NCBI RefSeq assembly: GCF_002284565.1
Contig: NZ_NPKI01000026.1
Location: forward strand, 1-64,000
Source: Mesorhizobium mediterraneum
GTDB lineage: Bacteria; Pseudomonadota; Alphaproteobacteria; Rhizobiales; Rhizobiaceae
Length of the DNA: 64,000 nt
Direction of reading: 5' to 3'
Below the pieces are notes generated by a model. That model made no database searches and was not told the origin of the DNA. It saw only the letters and a list, made by a program, of their open reading frames with translations. The position numbers and the translations under genes were made by a program. Positions 44,701-53,469 of the stretch are shown in pieces (positions within the stretch are counted from its first letter, which is position 1; the number at the start of each line of letters is the position of its first letter).

Positions 44701-45515
44701 ACCGGTTGTTCGGCGGAGCGCGCTGTCTCGACGTCGCAATCGACCATGGCGTGTGCAACGAGCCGTCGTTCCTGGAAGGGCTAGAGGATATGGCCGGCGT
44801 CGTCGCCCAGCTGGTCGCTGCGGGCCCGGACGCCATTCAGATGAATTATGGCCAGGCCGATCTGCTGCAGTCCTTGCCTGGCAAGGATAAGCCAGCATTG
44901 GTCATGCGCATAGATATGGGCAATCCATATAACAAAACCCGTCATCGTTCGATGTGGGCCATCCTGCAGAACGAAGCCGAGCCACTGATCGGCGCGCTGG
45001 AAATGGATGCAGCTTGCGTGGTCGTCAATCTATTCATGCTGCCCGATGAGCCGGACCTATTCAGGCAATGCGTCCACAACATTGCCCGCGTTCGCGCCGA
45101 CTGCGAAAAATACGGCCTGCCGCTGATGATCGAGCCGCTGGCAATGCTGCCAAACTCGGAGCGCGGAGGCTACATGGTCGACGGCGATCCCGAAAAGATC
45201 GTCACCCTGACCCGGCTCGCAAGCGAGATGGGCGCCGACATCATCAAGGCAGACCCGACCACCGATCCGAACGACTTCCACCGCGTCGTGGCGGCGGCGC
45301 GCTGTCCTGTCCTTGTGCGCGGTGGGGGCAGGGAGGACTTGCGCGCCGTCTTCGACAAGTCGGCGGCGCTGATGGCCCAGGGCGCGGCAGGCATGGTCTA
45401 TGGCCGCAACATATACCAGCATTCCAACCCTCGTGCCGTCGTGAGAGGATTGATGGCGATCATCCATGAGAATGCGGACGGCGCGGCGGCCTGGGAGCTC
45501 TACCAACAAGAATAA
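44673..45515 (+). CDS. DhnA/LsrF-type class I aldolase
   Basis: 280-aa (beta/alpha)8 aldolase of the DhnA/LsrF family. The Schiff-base Lys is probably Lys192 (MGADIIKADPT); Asp24 (AIDHG) is another conserved site and VLVRGGGR near 213 binds phosphate. It should cleave a phosphorylated ketose to two smaller pieces, or act like LsrF on a phosphorylated keto compound. The ATG at 44673 has AAGGAAGGA ahead of it; the upstream in-frame start at 44586 lies deep in the previous gene. Followed by the sugar kinase after 23 nt. Confidence 0.83.
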   Translation: MRINKKVRMNRLFGGARCLDVAIDHGVCNEPSFLEGLEDMAGVVAQLVAAGPDAIQMNYGQADLLQSLPGKDKPALVMRIDMGNPYNKTRHRSMWAILQNEAEPLIGALEMDAACVVVNLFMLPDEPDLFRQCVHNIARVRADCEKYGLPLMIEPLAMLPNSERGGYMVDGDPEKIVTLTRLASEMGADIIKADPTTDPNDFHRVVAAARCPVLVRGGGREDLRAVFDKSAALMAQGAAGMVYGRNIYQHSNPRAVVRGLMAIIHENADGAAAWELYQQE

Positions 45516-45538
45516 CCCTGGCGCTTGGGAGGAGCTCA

Positions 45539-47053
45539 ATGCAGCAATACATTCTGGGTCTTGATGCGGGCAACACCGTCATCAAGGCCATCATCTTCGA
45601 CACCGCCGGTCGCGAACTCGCGCTCGCCGCTCGAGACGGCCGCTCCTGCATGCCAAAACCCGGCCATGTCGAGCGGGACCTCGGCGAACTGTGGCGCAAC
45701 GCCGTCGAGGTCATCCGCCAGTGCCTCGACCAGTCGGGCATCGACCCGCGCGACATCGCCGTGATCGGCTGCGCCGGTCACGGCAACGGGCTCTACGCGC
45801 TGGACCGCGGCGGCGACCCGCTGCTCGGCATCCAGTCGCTCGACACGCGCGGCGTCGACATCGTGAGCGAATGGGCCGCCGCAGGCGTTGGCGACCGGAC
45901 CTATGTCCACTGCCTGCAACGGCCCTGGGCGGCGCAGACGCCGACTCTGCTGGCGTGGCTCAAGCGTCATGACCCGGCGCTTTTTGCCCGAATGGGCACG
46001 GTTTTCCTGTGCAAGGATTTTGTCGTCAACCGCCTCACCGGCGCGCGCTCGACCGAGACCTCGGATATGTCGGGCTGCGGGCTTTTGCACATGCCCGGCC
46101 GACGCTACGAGCGTGAGTTGCTGGCCGCCTACGGTCTCGACGATTGCATGGACCTGTTGCCGAACGTGCTGGAAGCCTCCGAGATCGCCGGCCATATCAC
46201 GCCCGATGTCGCCGCCGCCACCGGCCTTCGTGCGGGAACGCCTGTGGTGGCGGGCCTGTTCGACGTCGTCGCCAGCGCCATCGGTTCGGGCGTCACCAGC
46301 ACCGGCGCCGCCTCCATCATTGCCGGCACCTGGAGCATCAACCAGGTCATCACCGAAGAGCCGATCCACGATCCGTCGATCTTCATGCTGTCGACGTTCG
46401 ATCCGGTGCGCTATCTCGCCATCGAATCGAGCGCCACTTCGGCCGCAAATCTCGAGTGGATCGTTCGTGAGTTCTTCGAGCATGCGCCGCCGGCAGGCGC
46501 ATCGCCATTCGAGATCTGCAGCGAGCTTGTTGCTTCCGTCGATCCCGCGGGAGACATCCCGATCTACCACCCATTCCTTTACGGCTCGCAGCAGAACGGC
46601 AAGGCGCGTGCAGGTTTCTACGGTATCGCCGGCTGGCACACGCGGGCGCACATGCTGCGCGCACTGTTTGAGGGCGTCGTCTTCGAACATCGGCGCCATG
46701 TCGAGACGCTGCGCCAAGCGGGAGCCAATGTCAGCCAGGCGGTGCTTTCGGGCGGCGGCTCGCGCAGCGCCATCTGGCCGCAGATATTCGCCGATGTGCT
46801 GAACGTGCCGGTGACCGTAGCGCGCAGCCGCGAGACTGGTGCACTGGGAGCTGCAATTGCAGCCGGAACGGGTGTCGGCTTGTTTGCCGACTTCTCTGCA
46901 GGCGCGGCCGCGATGACCGCGCCCGACCGCTGCTACCAGCCCAATGGCGAGATCGCAGCGGCTTATGAGCAGCGCTATCGTCTGTATGGTGAGATCAACC
47001 AGGCCATGGGTCCGCTATGGGACAGGATGGCAAGCGAACGGACCTCTAATTGA
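45539..47053 (+). CDS. FGGY-family carbohydrate kinase (LyxK/EryA-like)
   Basis: 504-aa sugar kinase. N-terminal ATPase-fold motif GLDAGNTVIKAIIFD; GCAGHGNGLYALD and GIQSLDTRG resemble L-xylulose and erythritol kinases; the second phosphate motif region is IIAGTWSINQV near residue 260. It would phosphorylate the imported polyol or ketose and so trap it in the cell. GGAGGAG precedes the ATG. It overlaps the GMC oxidoreductase start (TTGA). Length is normal for the family, and the substrate is unresolved. Confidence 0.85.
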   Translation: MQQYILGLDAGNTVIKAIIFDTAGRELALAARDGRSCMPKPGHVERDLGELWRNAVEVIRQCLDQSGIDPRDIAVIGCAGHGNGLYALDRGGDPLLGIQSLDTRGVDIVSEWAAAGVGDRTYVHCLQRPWAAQTPTLLAWLKRHDPALFARMGTVFLCKDFVVNRLTGARSTETSDMSGCGLLHMPGRRYERELLAAYGLDDCMDLLPNVLEASEIAGHITPDVAAATGLRAGTPVVAGLFDVVASAIGSGVTSTGAASIIAGTWSINQVITEEPIHDPSIFMLSTFDPVRYLAIESSATSAANLEWIVREFFEHAPPAGASPFEICSELVASVDPAGDIPIYHPFLYGSQQNGKARAGFYGIAGWHTRAHMLRALFEGVVFEHRRHVETLRQAGANVSQAVLSGGGSRSAIWPQIFADVLNVPVTVARSRETGALGAAIAAGTGVGLFADFSAGAAAMTAPDRCYQPNGEIAAAYEQRYRLYGEINQAMGPLWDRMASERTSN

Positions 47054-48747
47054 CACAGACGCCTGCCGATTTTGGACAATACGACTTCATCATTGTCGGC
47101 GCCGGTTCAGCCGGCTGCGTGCTGGCCAACAGACTGTCGGCCAACCCAGGCATGCGCGTGCTGCTTCTGGAGGCTGGCGGAAGTGACCGCTACCACTGGG
47201 TCAACATTCCCATCGGCTATCTCTATTGCATGGGCAACCCGCGTACCGATTGGCTGATGAAGACCGAGCCGGAGGCCGGGCTGAACGGTCGTGCGCTCAA
47301 CTATCCGCGCGGCAAGCTTCTGGGCGGCTGCTCGTCGATCAACGGCATGATCTATATGCGCGGCCAGGCGGCCGACTATGATGGCTGGCGGCAAGCCGGA
47401 AATCTTGGTTGGGGCTGGGACGACGTACTTCCATATTTCCGCAAGTCCGAGGACCATTTTGGTGGCGCCAACGACCTTCATGGTGCCGGTGGCGAATGGC
47501 GCGTCGAGCGCCAGCGCCTGTCCTGGCCAATCCTGGATGCCTTCCGCGATGCTGCCGAAGAACTCGGCATTCCCCGGACCGAGGATTTCAACGGCGGAAC
47601 CAACGAGGGGTCGGGCTATTTCGAGGTCAACCAGAGGAAGGGCGTGCGCTGGAATACCTCGAAAGCATTCCTGCGGAGCGTGCTCCGGCGGCCGAATTTG
47701 CGCGTCGTGACCGGCGCCGAGACCGAGACCCTGGATTTCGACGGAGCTTGCGTCACCGGGGTTGTCTTCCGGATGGGCGGTCAGTTGCATCGTGCGCGGG
47801 CAGGTGAGACGATACTTGCCGCTGGCGCGATCAATTCGCCGAAGCAGCTCGAGCTTTCCGGCGTCGGCCGACCTGCCGTGCTTGGCGCAGCAGGAATCCC
47901 GGTCCGCCACGCGCTGGAAGGCGTCGGCGAGAACCTGCAGGATCATCTCCAGATCCGCACAGTCTTCAAGGTCGCCAATGCCTCGACGCTAAACCAGCGC
48001 TACCACAATCTGTTCAGCCGCGCGGCCATGGGCGTCGAATACGCCATCCGTCGCACCGGACCGCTGTCGATGGCGCCGAGCCAGCTTGGCATCTTCGCCA
48101 GAAGCGACCCACGCCTGGAGACGCCCGATCTCGAATACCATGTTCAGCCGTTGAGCACCGACCGGCTGGGCGAGCCGCTGCATCGCTTCCCCGCGGTCAC
48201 GGTTTCGGTCTGCAACCTCAGACCGGAAAGCCGCGGCACTGTCCACATAGAGACGCCCGATCCGCAGACTGCCCCGAAGATCCGGCCGAACTATTTGTCT
48301 ACCGAGGGAGACCGGACGGTGGCTGTAGCATCGCTCCGCCATGTCCGCCGCTTGATGAAGGCGCGCGCCGTTGCCCGTTTCGCGCCTGAGGAAATGCTGC
48401 CCGGCGCACAATATGAAGGCGATGAAGATCTCGTCCGCAAGGCTGGCGATATCGGCACGACGATTTTCCACCCGGTTGGCACCTGCAAGATGGGCGCAGA
48501 CCCGATGGCGGTTGTCGACGGCCGGCTGCGGGTGCACGGCATTTCAGGCCTGCGCATCGTCGATGCTTCGATTATGCCGACGATCGTTTCCGGCAACACC
48601 AACTCTCCAGTGGTGATGATCGCGGAGAAGGCATCGGAAATGATCTTGCAGGACGCAACCACGAGAGTGACACCTCTTGACTTGAGGATCAGCGTGCCGA
48701 TGCGCCAATCGCGCCATCAGTACCTTCGCGGCGATGGACCAAAGTAG
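47050..48747 (+). CDS. GMC-family FAD-dependent oxidoreductase (choline dehydrogenase-like)
   Basis: 565-aa glucose-methanol-choline oxidoreductase. FAD motif FIIVGAGSAGCVLANRLSA with LLLEAGG, GMC signature GGCSSINGMIYMRGQ near residue 95, and the C-terminal catalytic pair His (FHPVGTCKMG, near 477) and Asn (GNTNSPVVMIAEKAS). It oxidises a primary alcohol. The start is TTG at 47050, the first base before the kinase stop; no upstream ATG is usable. Last gene of the operon. It may oxidise the starting polyol or a by-product. Confidence 0.84.
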   Translation: MTQTPADFGQYDFIIVGAGSAGCVLANRLSANPGMRVLLLEAGGSDRYHWVNIPIGYLYCMGNPRTDWLMKTEPEAGLNGRALNYPRGKLLGGCSSINGMIYMRGQAADYDGWRQAGNLGWGWDDVLPYFRKSEDHFGGANDLHGAGGEWRVERQRLSWPILDAFRDAAEELGIPRTEDFNGGTNEGSGYFEVNQRKGVRWNTSKAFLRSVLRRPNLRVVTGAETETLDFDGACVTGVVFRMGGQLHRARAGETILAAGAINSPKQLELSGVGRPAVLGAAGIPVRHALEGVGENLQDHLQIRTVFKVANASTLNQRYHNLFSRAAMGVEYAIRRTGPLSMAPSQLGIFARSDPRLETPDLEYHVQPLSTDRLGEPLHRFPAVTVSVCNLRPESRGTVHIETPDPQTAPKIRPNYLSTEGDRTVAVASLRHVRRLMKARAVARFAPEEMLPGAQYEGDEDLVRKAGDIGTTIFHPVGTCKMGADPMAVVDGRLRVHGISGLRIVDASIMPTIVSGNTNSPVVMIAEKASEMILQDATTRVTPLDLRISVPMRQSRHQYLRGDGPK

Positions 48748-48877
48748 CCAGCAGTGCCCAGTCCTGGGCTGGCACACCGCCGCGGGACGCCCGAATCGGC
48801 CAACAGCATCGGCGTATGGTCGAACTTCAGGTCCCTCAGAGGCTTCGCGGGCGACATGCCCAAACACTCATTGGCTG

Positions 48878-49852
48878 TTAAAAGCCGAGCGTCCCCTGGC
48901 GGATATCGGAGGGTGTCGCGCCGTAGAGCCGCCGGAAGGCGCGATGAAAGTAGGAGAGATCCCCGAAGCCGGCTTCGAATGCGATCGAGCTGATCGTCCA
49001 GTCGGCGTAACGTGGATCACTGAGGAGCCGACGGGCGCGCGCGAGACGCTGATCGAGCACGAAGGAGGAAAACGTCCTCCCCTCGGTCTCGAACAGCTTT
49101 TGAACGCAGCGTGGCGTGACGCCTTGGCGCAGTGCAACGGCGCCGACGGTGAGGTCGTGGTAGCCGAGATTGCTGACGATATCGGCCTTGACAGCCTTGA
49201 GCCGTGCTGCACGCAGGCCGCGACCTTCGGCGATCGCCGCGGCATCCCGGGTCGCGCCGATCGCCAGCGCGACGAGGTCTTGGATATGGGTTGCCGCAAG
49301 GTTCGCAACCGCTGGCGTTAAGGGCTGGTCCACATCCTCAAGTGTGGCAGCGTAGCTGACGAGCAATCGCAAGGAATCGACTGTCGACGGAATGGGTTTG
49401 CAGATCGCGTCCTCCACGTTGCCGACCATCGGGGCGAGCACATCGTGCGGGGTGCGAAAGGCGAGCCGGTGTTGACGTTCACGAGGAATTGCAAGGCCCG
49501 GCTCAGCACATGCAAACACTGTGGCCTCGCCCGCACTGATCGTGCACTCGCGGCCGATTTGGTCGACCGTTTGGGCGCCGGATAAAGCCACAAACAGAAC
49601 GATGTCGTAGCTGTCGATCAGCGCCGGTGTGCGCCTGTACTGCATGCCGGCAGCTGCTCCACTGGCAATGTCAACACCGGGCAGCGCACGCAGCGTGATG
49701 CTTGCGTCAGGCGAGCTGTCCGGCACGGGGTCAATCTCGAATTTCGTAATCGCGCGCCCGAGCACTTCGCGCCAAAACTCGAAGCGGTCCGGCTCTGGCA
49801 ACCCCTCGGTTGAAAAGCAGATTGACGCAAACTCGGCGGCTGAGCAGGCCAT
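48878..49852 (-). CDS. AraC family transcriptional regulator
   Basis: 324-aa regulator with an N-terminal AraC-binding-like domain and two C-terminal HTH motifs (VGAVALRQGVTPRCVQKLFE and ISSIAFEAGFGDLSYFHRAFRRLYG). The family usually activates catabolic genes. The gene converges on the polyol operon and has no obvious divergent partner, so its target is unclear; the small ORF and methyltransferase to the right are candidates. Start at the ATG giving MACSAAEFASICFSTEG, a good family start. Confidence 0.84.
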   Translation of the reverse strand: MACSAAEFASICFSTEGLPEPDRFEFWREVLGRAITKFEIDPVPDSSPDASITLRALPGVDIASGAAAGMQYRRTPALIDSYDIVLFVALSGAQTVDQIGRECTISAGEATVFACAEPGLAIPRERQHRLAFRTPHDVLAPMVGNVEDAICKPIPSTVDSLRLLVSYAATLEDVDQPLTPAVANLAATHIQDLVALAIGATRDAAAIAEGRGLRAARLKAVKADIVSNLGYHDLTVGAVALRQGVTPRCVQKLFETEGRTFSSFVLDQRLARARRLLSDPRYADWTISSIAFEAGFGDLSYFHRAFRRLYGATPSDIRQGTLGF

Positions 49853-50324
49853 TTAAACCCTCTCTGTGCTTCCCGATTTGTGCGAGAATTGCAACTTATC
49901 GACGAGAAATACAACTTTCCAGTAAAAAATCACGTTTTCGCGCGAGTCCATAATCGCGTTCGCTTCTGCCCACGACTCGACGAGCCGGGTTCGGTAGCAT
50001 CAACAAACATGGTGATCGCGCACGGTGAAAAACGCCACGACCTTTCGAAGCGATAGACGAAACGACGCTGCGATGGCCTGTTGATCCACGGCAGTTCTCC
50101 AAGTCTACGCAGCGCAGGAAGGAACCCGACGTTCCGTTTGGTGGCAGTATTCGACATGCGTTTGTCATGGCCGCCACAACTCAAGTCTCGCGGCGGCGAG
50201 GTTGCCCGGCCGTGCTTTGGCGCAAACGCCTTTGTGCTGCCTCTTTCCAGGGGGGCGCAGTGTCCTGATCCAAGCGAACGCACGAGCCGAGCCGCGAATG
50301 ACTTCTGAGCAGAGGAGGAGCCAG
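49853..50324. other. Intergenic region, AraC regulator / small ORF
   Basis: 472 nt without a recognised gene. Several short open frames exist on both strands but none resembles a family I know or has a good ribosome site. It is AT-richer near the AraC start, where the regulator promoter should lie. Confidence 0.4.
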
Positions 50325-50546
50325 ATGATCTGGAAAATCCGAAGAGTGCACGTGGAATGGAGATTCGTCCACGAAGACGCTCTCAGTCCTCATTCATTCC
50401 CACCTCCTGTCAAGGCGTGCGGGGACGACGCTGCAAGATGGCGTCAGTGGTTGCGCGACCCACTCTCGCATCCAGATCTCGAGGTGATGTCGCTGACCCA
50501 ACTCGCCGACCTCCCGTTCGACCCGCGTCGTTTCAGCCGGGAATGA
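50325..50546 (+). CDS. Small hypothetical protein
   Basis: 73-aa basic protein, MIWKIRRVHVEWRFVHEDAL to LPFDPRRFSRE. The ATG at 50325 is preceded by a strong AGAGGAGGAG, the best evidence that it is real. Trp- and Arg-rich with a possible HP/SH stretch; I recognise no domain. It lies 100 nt before the methyltransferase-like gene and may be cotranscribed with it. Confidence 0.45.
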   Translation: MIWKIRRVHVEWRFVHEDALSPHSFPPPVKACGDDAARWRQWLRDPLSHPDLEVMSLTQLADLPFDPRRFSRE

Positions 50547-50646
50547 GGCCGGCCAGTTCTGTTGTTTTCAAATGGACAGCCGCCATAGGCAAAAGGCTCA
50601 CCTGGCCGCGAGAGTTTCCACTTCAATGCAAACAAAGTGGCTCACG

Positions 50647-51666
50647 ATGAAACATGACATGTCGAACACCCTTGCCGACATTTCCGACGTGCAAGACGTC
50701 CTGGCGATGACACTCGGCGTAGCGAAAACCCACGTACTTGGCGTCGCTGCAGAACTAGGCATTGCCGACCTGCTCAAGCACGGCCCCCGGTCGGTCGCGG
50801 AAATCGCCGCGACAACGAAGACAAATCAAGGCGCGCTGCTGCGTCTGATGCGCGTTCTGGCCAGCCTCGGTATTCTGGAAGAACCGACGCCCGGCATGTT
50901 CGTCAACACCAGCAAGGGGCGGCTCCTTCAGACTGGCGCGCCACGCTCGGTCCGCCACTATGCCATGCTGATGGCGCAGGAGTGCTTAGCCGCCTCGTGG
51001 CCGTGCCTGCTGCATAGTATGCGCACCGGCGAGAGCGCGTTCGAGAAGACGAACGGCCATGGGATATACGAGTACTTCCGCATGAACCCAGCGGCGGGAG
51101 CAGTCATGAATCAGGCCATGAGCGAGATGTCCAGCCAGGAAGGCGTAGCCATTTGCGACGCCTACGAATTCGCACCGGACCTTTCGGTCGTCGACGTCGG
51201 CGGCGGGCGTGGCGGACTTTTGCTGAGCATTCTCGAAGCCCATCCGGGCATTAGGGGAACGCTGCTCGATCTGCCGCACGTGGCCACCGAGGCGCAGGAG
51301 ATGCTGGCGGCGCGCGTCGTTGATCGGTGCAAGATCGTCGGCGGTGACTTCCTTCGTGAGGTCCCGGGTGGCGGTGATCTCTACATTCTGAAGCGCATTC
51401 TCGTAGACCAAACCGACGATACGGCAATGGCGGTGCTGCGGAACGTCCGCACCGCCATCGCCCCACAAGGCGCCCTGCTGATCGCCGACCCGGGCGTAGA
51501 GTCCCTCTACGGCCGGAGCTTCGACATGCTCATGCTCATGATTTTCGGGGGAAAGCTCCGCAGCGAGTCTGATCGTGCGGCGTTGTTGGAAAAAGCCGGC
51601 TTCCGGCTCACGCGAACGATGAAAACTGCATCTGCAATCCATCTGGTCGAAGCGGTGCCGATCTAG
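50647..51666 (+). CDS. O-methyltransferase-like protein lacking the catalytic His
   Basis: 339-aa protein of the O-methyltransferase family 2 fold (hydroxyneurosporene/caffeate type): dimerisation helices at residues 1-100, SAM site VVDVGGGRGG at 181-190 and LLDLPHV at 207. In active members the catalytic base is His in L-K-x-x-L-H-D-W; here the segment is LKRILVDQTDD, so residue 253 is Val. SAM binding looks intact but methyl transfer by the usual base should fail. It may act on an acidic or already activated substrate, or be regulatory. Start chosen at MKHDMSNTL. Confidence 0.8.
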   Translation: MKHDMSNTLADISDVQDVLAMTLGVAKTHVLGVAAELGIADLLKHGPRSVAEIAATTKTNQGALLRLMRVLASLGILEEPTPGMFVNTSKGRLLQTGAPRSVRHYAMLMAQECLAASWPCLLHSMRTGESAFEKTNGHGIYEYFRMNPAAGAVMNQAMSEMSSQEGVAICDAYEFAPDLSVVDVGGGRGGLLLSILEAHPGIRGTLLDLPHVATEAQEMLAARVVDRCKIVGGDFLREVPGGGDLYILKRILVDQTDDTAMAVLRNVRTAIAPQGALLIADPGVESLYGRSFDMLMLMIFGGKLRSESDRAALLEKAGFRLTRTMKTASAIHLVEAVPI

Positions 51667-51704
51667 GCACTGAACTATCGCCAATATGGAAGAGGGCCCG
51701 GCAT

Positions 51705-51929
51705 TTGCAGCTCATCGCCTGGGCGACGGCTCTCAGCGGGGGAGAGCGTCCTGCGTCCTGGTCCATCTATGACCGACTGCGACCTCAAGGCATTGCCGGT
51801 ATTCTGATTCCGAGTTTGCTCCGGGCGCCGAGACGGAGGGGCCGCAACCTGGTGCTGTGGGACTGGGGTCCGGATCTTTCGCACAAGGTGAACGTGTTCG
51901 ATCCGAGCGGCCGGCTGCCGAAGGACTAG
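51705..51929 (+). pseudogene. RES-domain remnant (C-terminal fragment)
   Basis: About 74 codons matching the end of RES-domain NAD+-degrading toxins: SIYDRLRPQGIAGILIPSLL and NLVLWDWGPDLSHKVNVFDPSGRLPKD. The N-terminal part with the Arg/Tyr/Ser active site and the Xre/MbcA-type antitoxin partner are absent, so it is a broken gene. Confidence 0.55.
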
Positions 51930-51981
51930 CTGTCCTGGCGATGAAGCATTCGCGGAAGGGCAGGGGCTTCGGCCGCAGGCG

Positions 51982-53001
51982 TCAGCGCCAGCCCAGGGCC
52001 GGGGCGACATGGGTCAGGATCGCCTCGATGACATGCGCGTTGTAATCGACGCCGAGCTGGTTGGGAACGGTGAGCAGCAGCGTGTCGGCCTCCGCAACGG
52101 CCTCGTCCTTCTTCAGTTCCTCGATGAGGTCGTCCGGCTCGGCGGCATAGGTGCGGCCGAACACGGCGCGCCTGTCCGCTTCGATGTAGCCGAAATGATC
52201 CTCGCTCTCATTGCTGCCGAAATAGGCGCGGTCGCGATCGTCCACCAGCGCGAAGATGCTACGGCTCACCGACACCCGCGGCTCGCGTTCGTGACCGGCC
52301 GCTTTCCAGGCCGCACGAAAGGCCCGGATCTGTTCGGCCTGCTGAATGTGAAAAGGCTTTCCGCCCTCGTCGAATTTGAGCGTGGAGCTCTGCAGGTTCA
52401 TTCCCAGTTTCGCCGCCCATTCCGCGGTGGCATTGGTCGCGGCGCCCCACCAGATCCTGTCGCGCAAACCCTCCGAGTGTGGTTCGACGCGAAGCAGGCC
52501 GGGCGGGTTTGGAAACATCGGCCGCGGGTTCGGCTGGGCAAAGCCTTTGCCGCGCAAGACTTCGAGCAGCACTCCCGTGTGCCGCCGGGCCATGTCGGCG
52601 TCGCTCTCACCCTCCTGCGGGGCGTAGCCGAAGTAGCGCCAGCCGTCGATCACCTGCTCGGGCGAGCCGCGGCTGATGCCCAGCTGCAGACGCCCGCCGG
52701 CGATCAGGTCGGCGGCACCGGCGTCCTCGGCCATGTAGAGCGGGTTCTCGTAGCGCATGTCGATCACCGCTGTGCCGATCTCGATGCGGCTGGTCTTGGC
52801 GCCGACTGCCGCCAACAGCGGGAATGGCGAGCCGAGTTGCCGTGCGAAGTGATGCACACGGAAATATGCCCCGTCGGCGCCCAGCGCCTCGGCAGCAACG
52901 GCAAGCTCGATGGATTGCAGCAGAGCGTCGGAGGCTGATTGCGTCTGCGATTGCGGCGAGGGCGCCCAGTGTCCGAACGACAGAAACCCGATTTTTTTCA
53001 T
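51982..53001 (-). CDS. Luciferase-like flavin-dependent monooxygenase
   Basis: 339-aa LLM-class (beta/alpha)8 oxidoreductase using reduced FMN or F420. MKKIGFLSFGHWAP start, RVHHFARQLGSPFPLLAAVGAKTSRIEIGTAV, AGGRLQLGISRG and WWGAATNATAEWAAKLG fit the family. It could hydroxylate an alkane, sulfonate or xenobiotic, or reduce a cofactor; the substrate is unknown. Single minus-strand gene, divergent from hipBA with 213 nt between; its promoter may overlap the HipB operators. Confidence 0.83.
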   Translation of the reverse strand: MKKIGFLSFGHWAPSPQSQTQSASDALLQSIELAVAAEALGADGAYFRVHHFARQLGSPFPLLAAVGAKTSRIEIGTAVIDMRYENPLYMAEDAGAADLIAGGRLQLGISRGSPEQVIDGWRYFGYAPQEGESDADMARRHTGVLLEVLRGKGFAQPNPRPMFPNPPGLLRVEPHSEGLRDRIWWGAATNATAEWAAKLGMNLQSSTLKFDEGGKPFHIQQAEQIRAFRAAWKAAGHEREPRVSVSRSIFALVDDRDRAYFGSNESEDHFGYIEADRRAVFGRTYAAEPDDLIEELKKDEAVAEADTLLLTVPNQLGVDYNAHVIEAILTHVAPALGWR

Positions 53002-53095
53002 GAGAATGCCACGTCAGAGTGAAAGGCGTTTTCGTTATCTAGTTATTGAACCGCTCGCCTGCCACGCCAATTCAGACCTGCGGCTTTGGAAGCGC

Positions 53096-53194
53096 CATAC
53101 GCAAACGCGTATTTTCGTCTTTTATACGACTTCGCGTATATCTAAATTTTAAACGCGAACGCGTATATTGACAGTTTATACGCTCTCGCGTATA
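53096..53194. promoter_or_regulatory. Four-site HipB operator array
   Basis: Four 18-bp palindromic sites of the form TATACGC-N4-GCGTATA start at 53096, 53123, 53150 and 53177, exactly 27 bp apart, each separated by 9 nt. Site 4 (53177-53194) is perfect; the others carry one or two mismatches. They end 20 nt before the hipB ATG and fit HipB autoregulation. Confidence 0.75.
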
Positions 53195-53196
53195 TT
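53168..53196 (+). promoter_or_regulatory. hipBA promoter
   Basis: TTGACA at 53168-53173 and TATATT at 53191-53196 with 17-nt spacing, a near-consensus sigma-70-type promoter. The -35 fills the spacer between operators 3 and 4, and operator 4 covers the region up to the -10, so repressor binding should block RNA polymerase directly. GGAGGA follows at 53204. Confidence 0.7.
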
Positions 53197-53214
53197 GATG
53201 TGTGGAGGACTGCT

Positions 53215-53469
53215 ATGACCGATCAGATCGCCCGCACAGAAAAACAGCTTGGCGCCATCCTGCGCCGCGCTCGAAAACAGGCACGGCTGAGCCAGGGAGC
53301 TCTAGGCGAACAAATCCATCTGCGCCAGGGCACTGTCTCACGTCTGGAAGCCGGAGAGCCCGCTGTCCAGCTGCGCACTTTAATGGAAGCGCTTTCGGCT
53401 CTGAACCTTGAACTGGTCGTCCGGCCACGCACCCAAGGCAGTGCCGCCGATATCGAGGACCTGTTCTGA
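53215..53469 (+). CDS. hipB: HipB-like antitoxin, Xre-type HTH
   Basis: 84-aa DNA-binding antitoxin: HTH with LGAILRRARKQARLSQGALGEQIHLRQGTVSRLE, then MEALSALNLELVVRPR and a short acidic tail. It binds HipA and represses its own operon. GGAGGA lies just ahead of the ATG; a longer reading from 53200 (TTG) is less likely. Its stop overlaps the hipA start (TGATG). Confidence 0.85.
   Translation: MTDQIARTEKQLGAILRRARKQARLSQGALGEQIHLRQGTVSRLEAGEPAVQLRTLMEALSALNLELVVRPRTQGSAADIEDLF

Noticed and set aside
37272..48747. Reading the operon as an AI-2 (lsr) system
   Set aside because: SorC regulator, aldolase and kinase fit, but there is one permease, no LsrG, and an EryB/GlpD-like FAD enzyme that Lsr loci lack.
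49930..50283. Possible minus-strand gene of 117 codons
   Set aside because: No ribosome site or family resemblance, and no conserved-looking segments.
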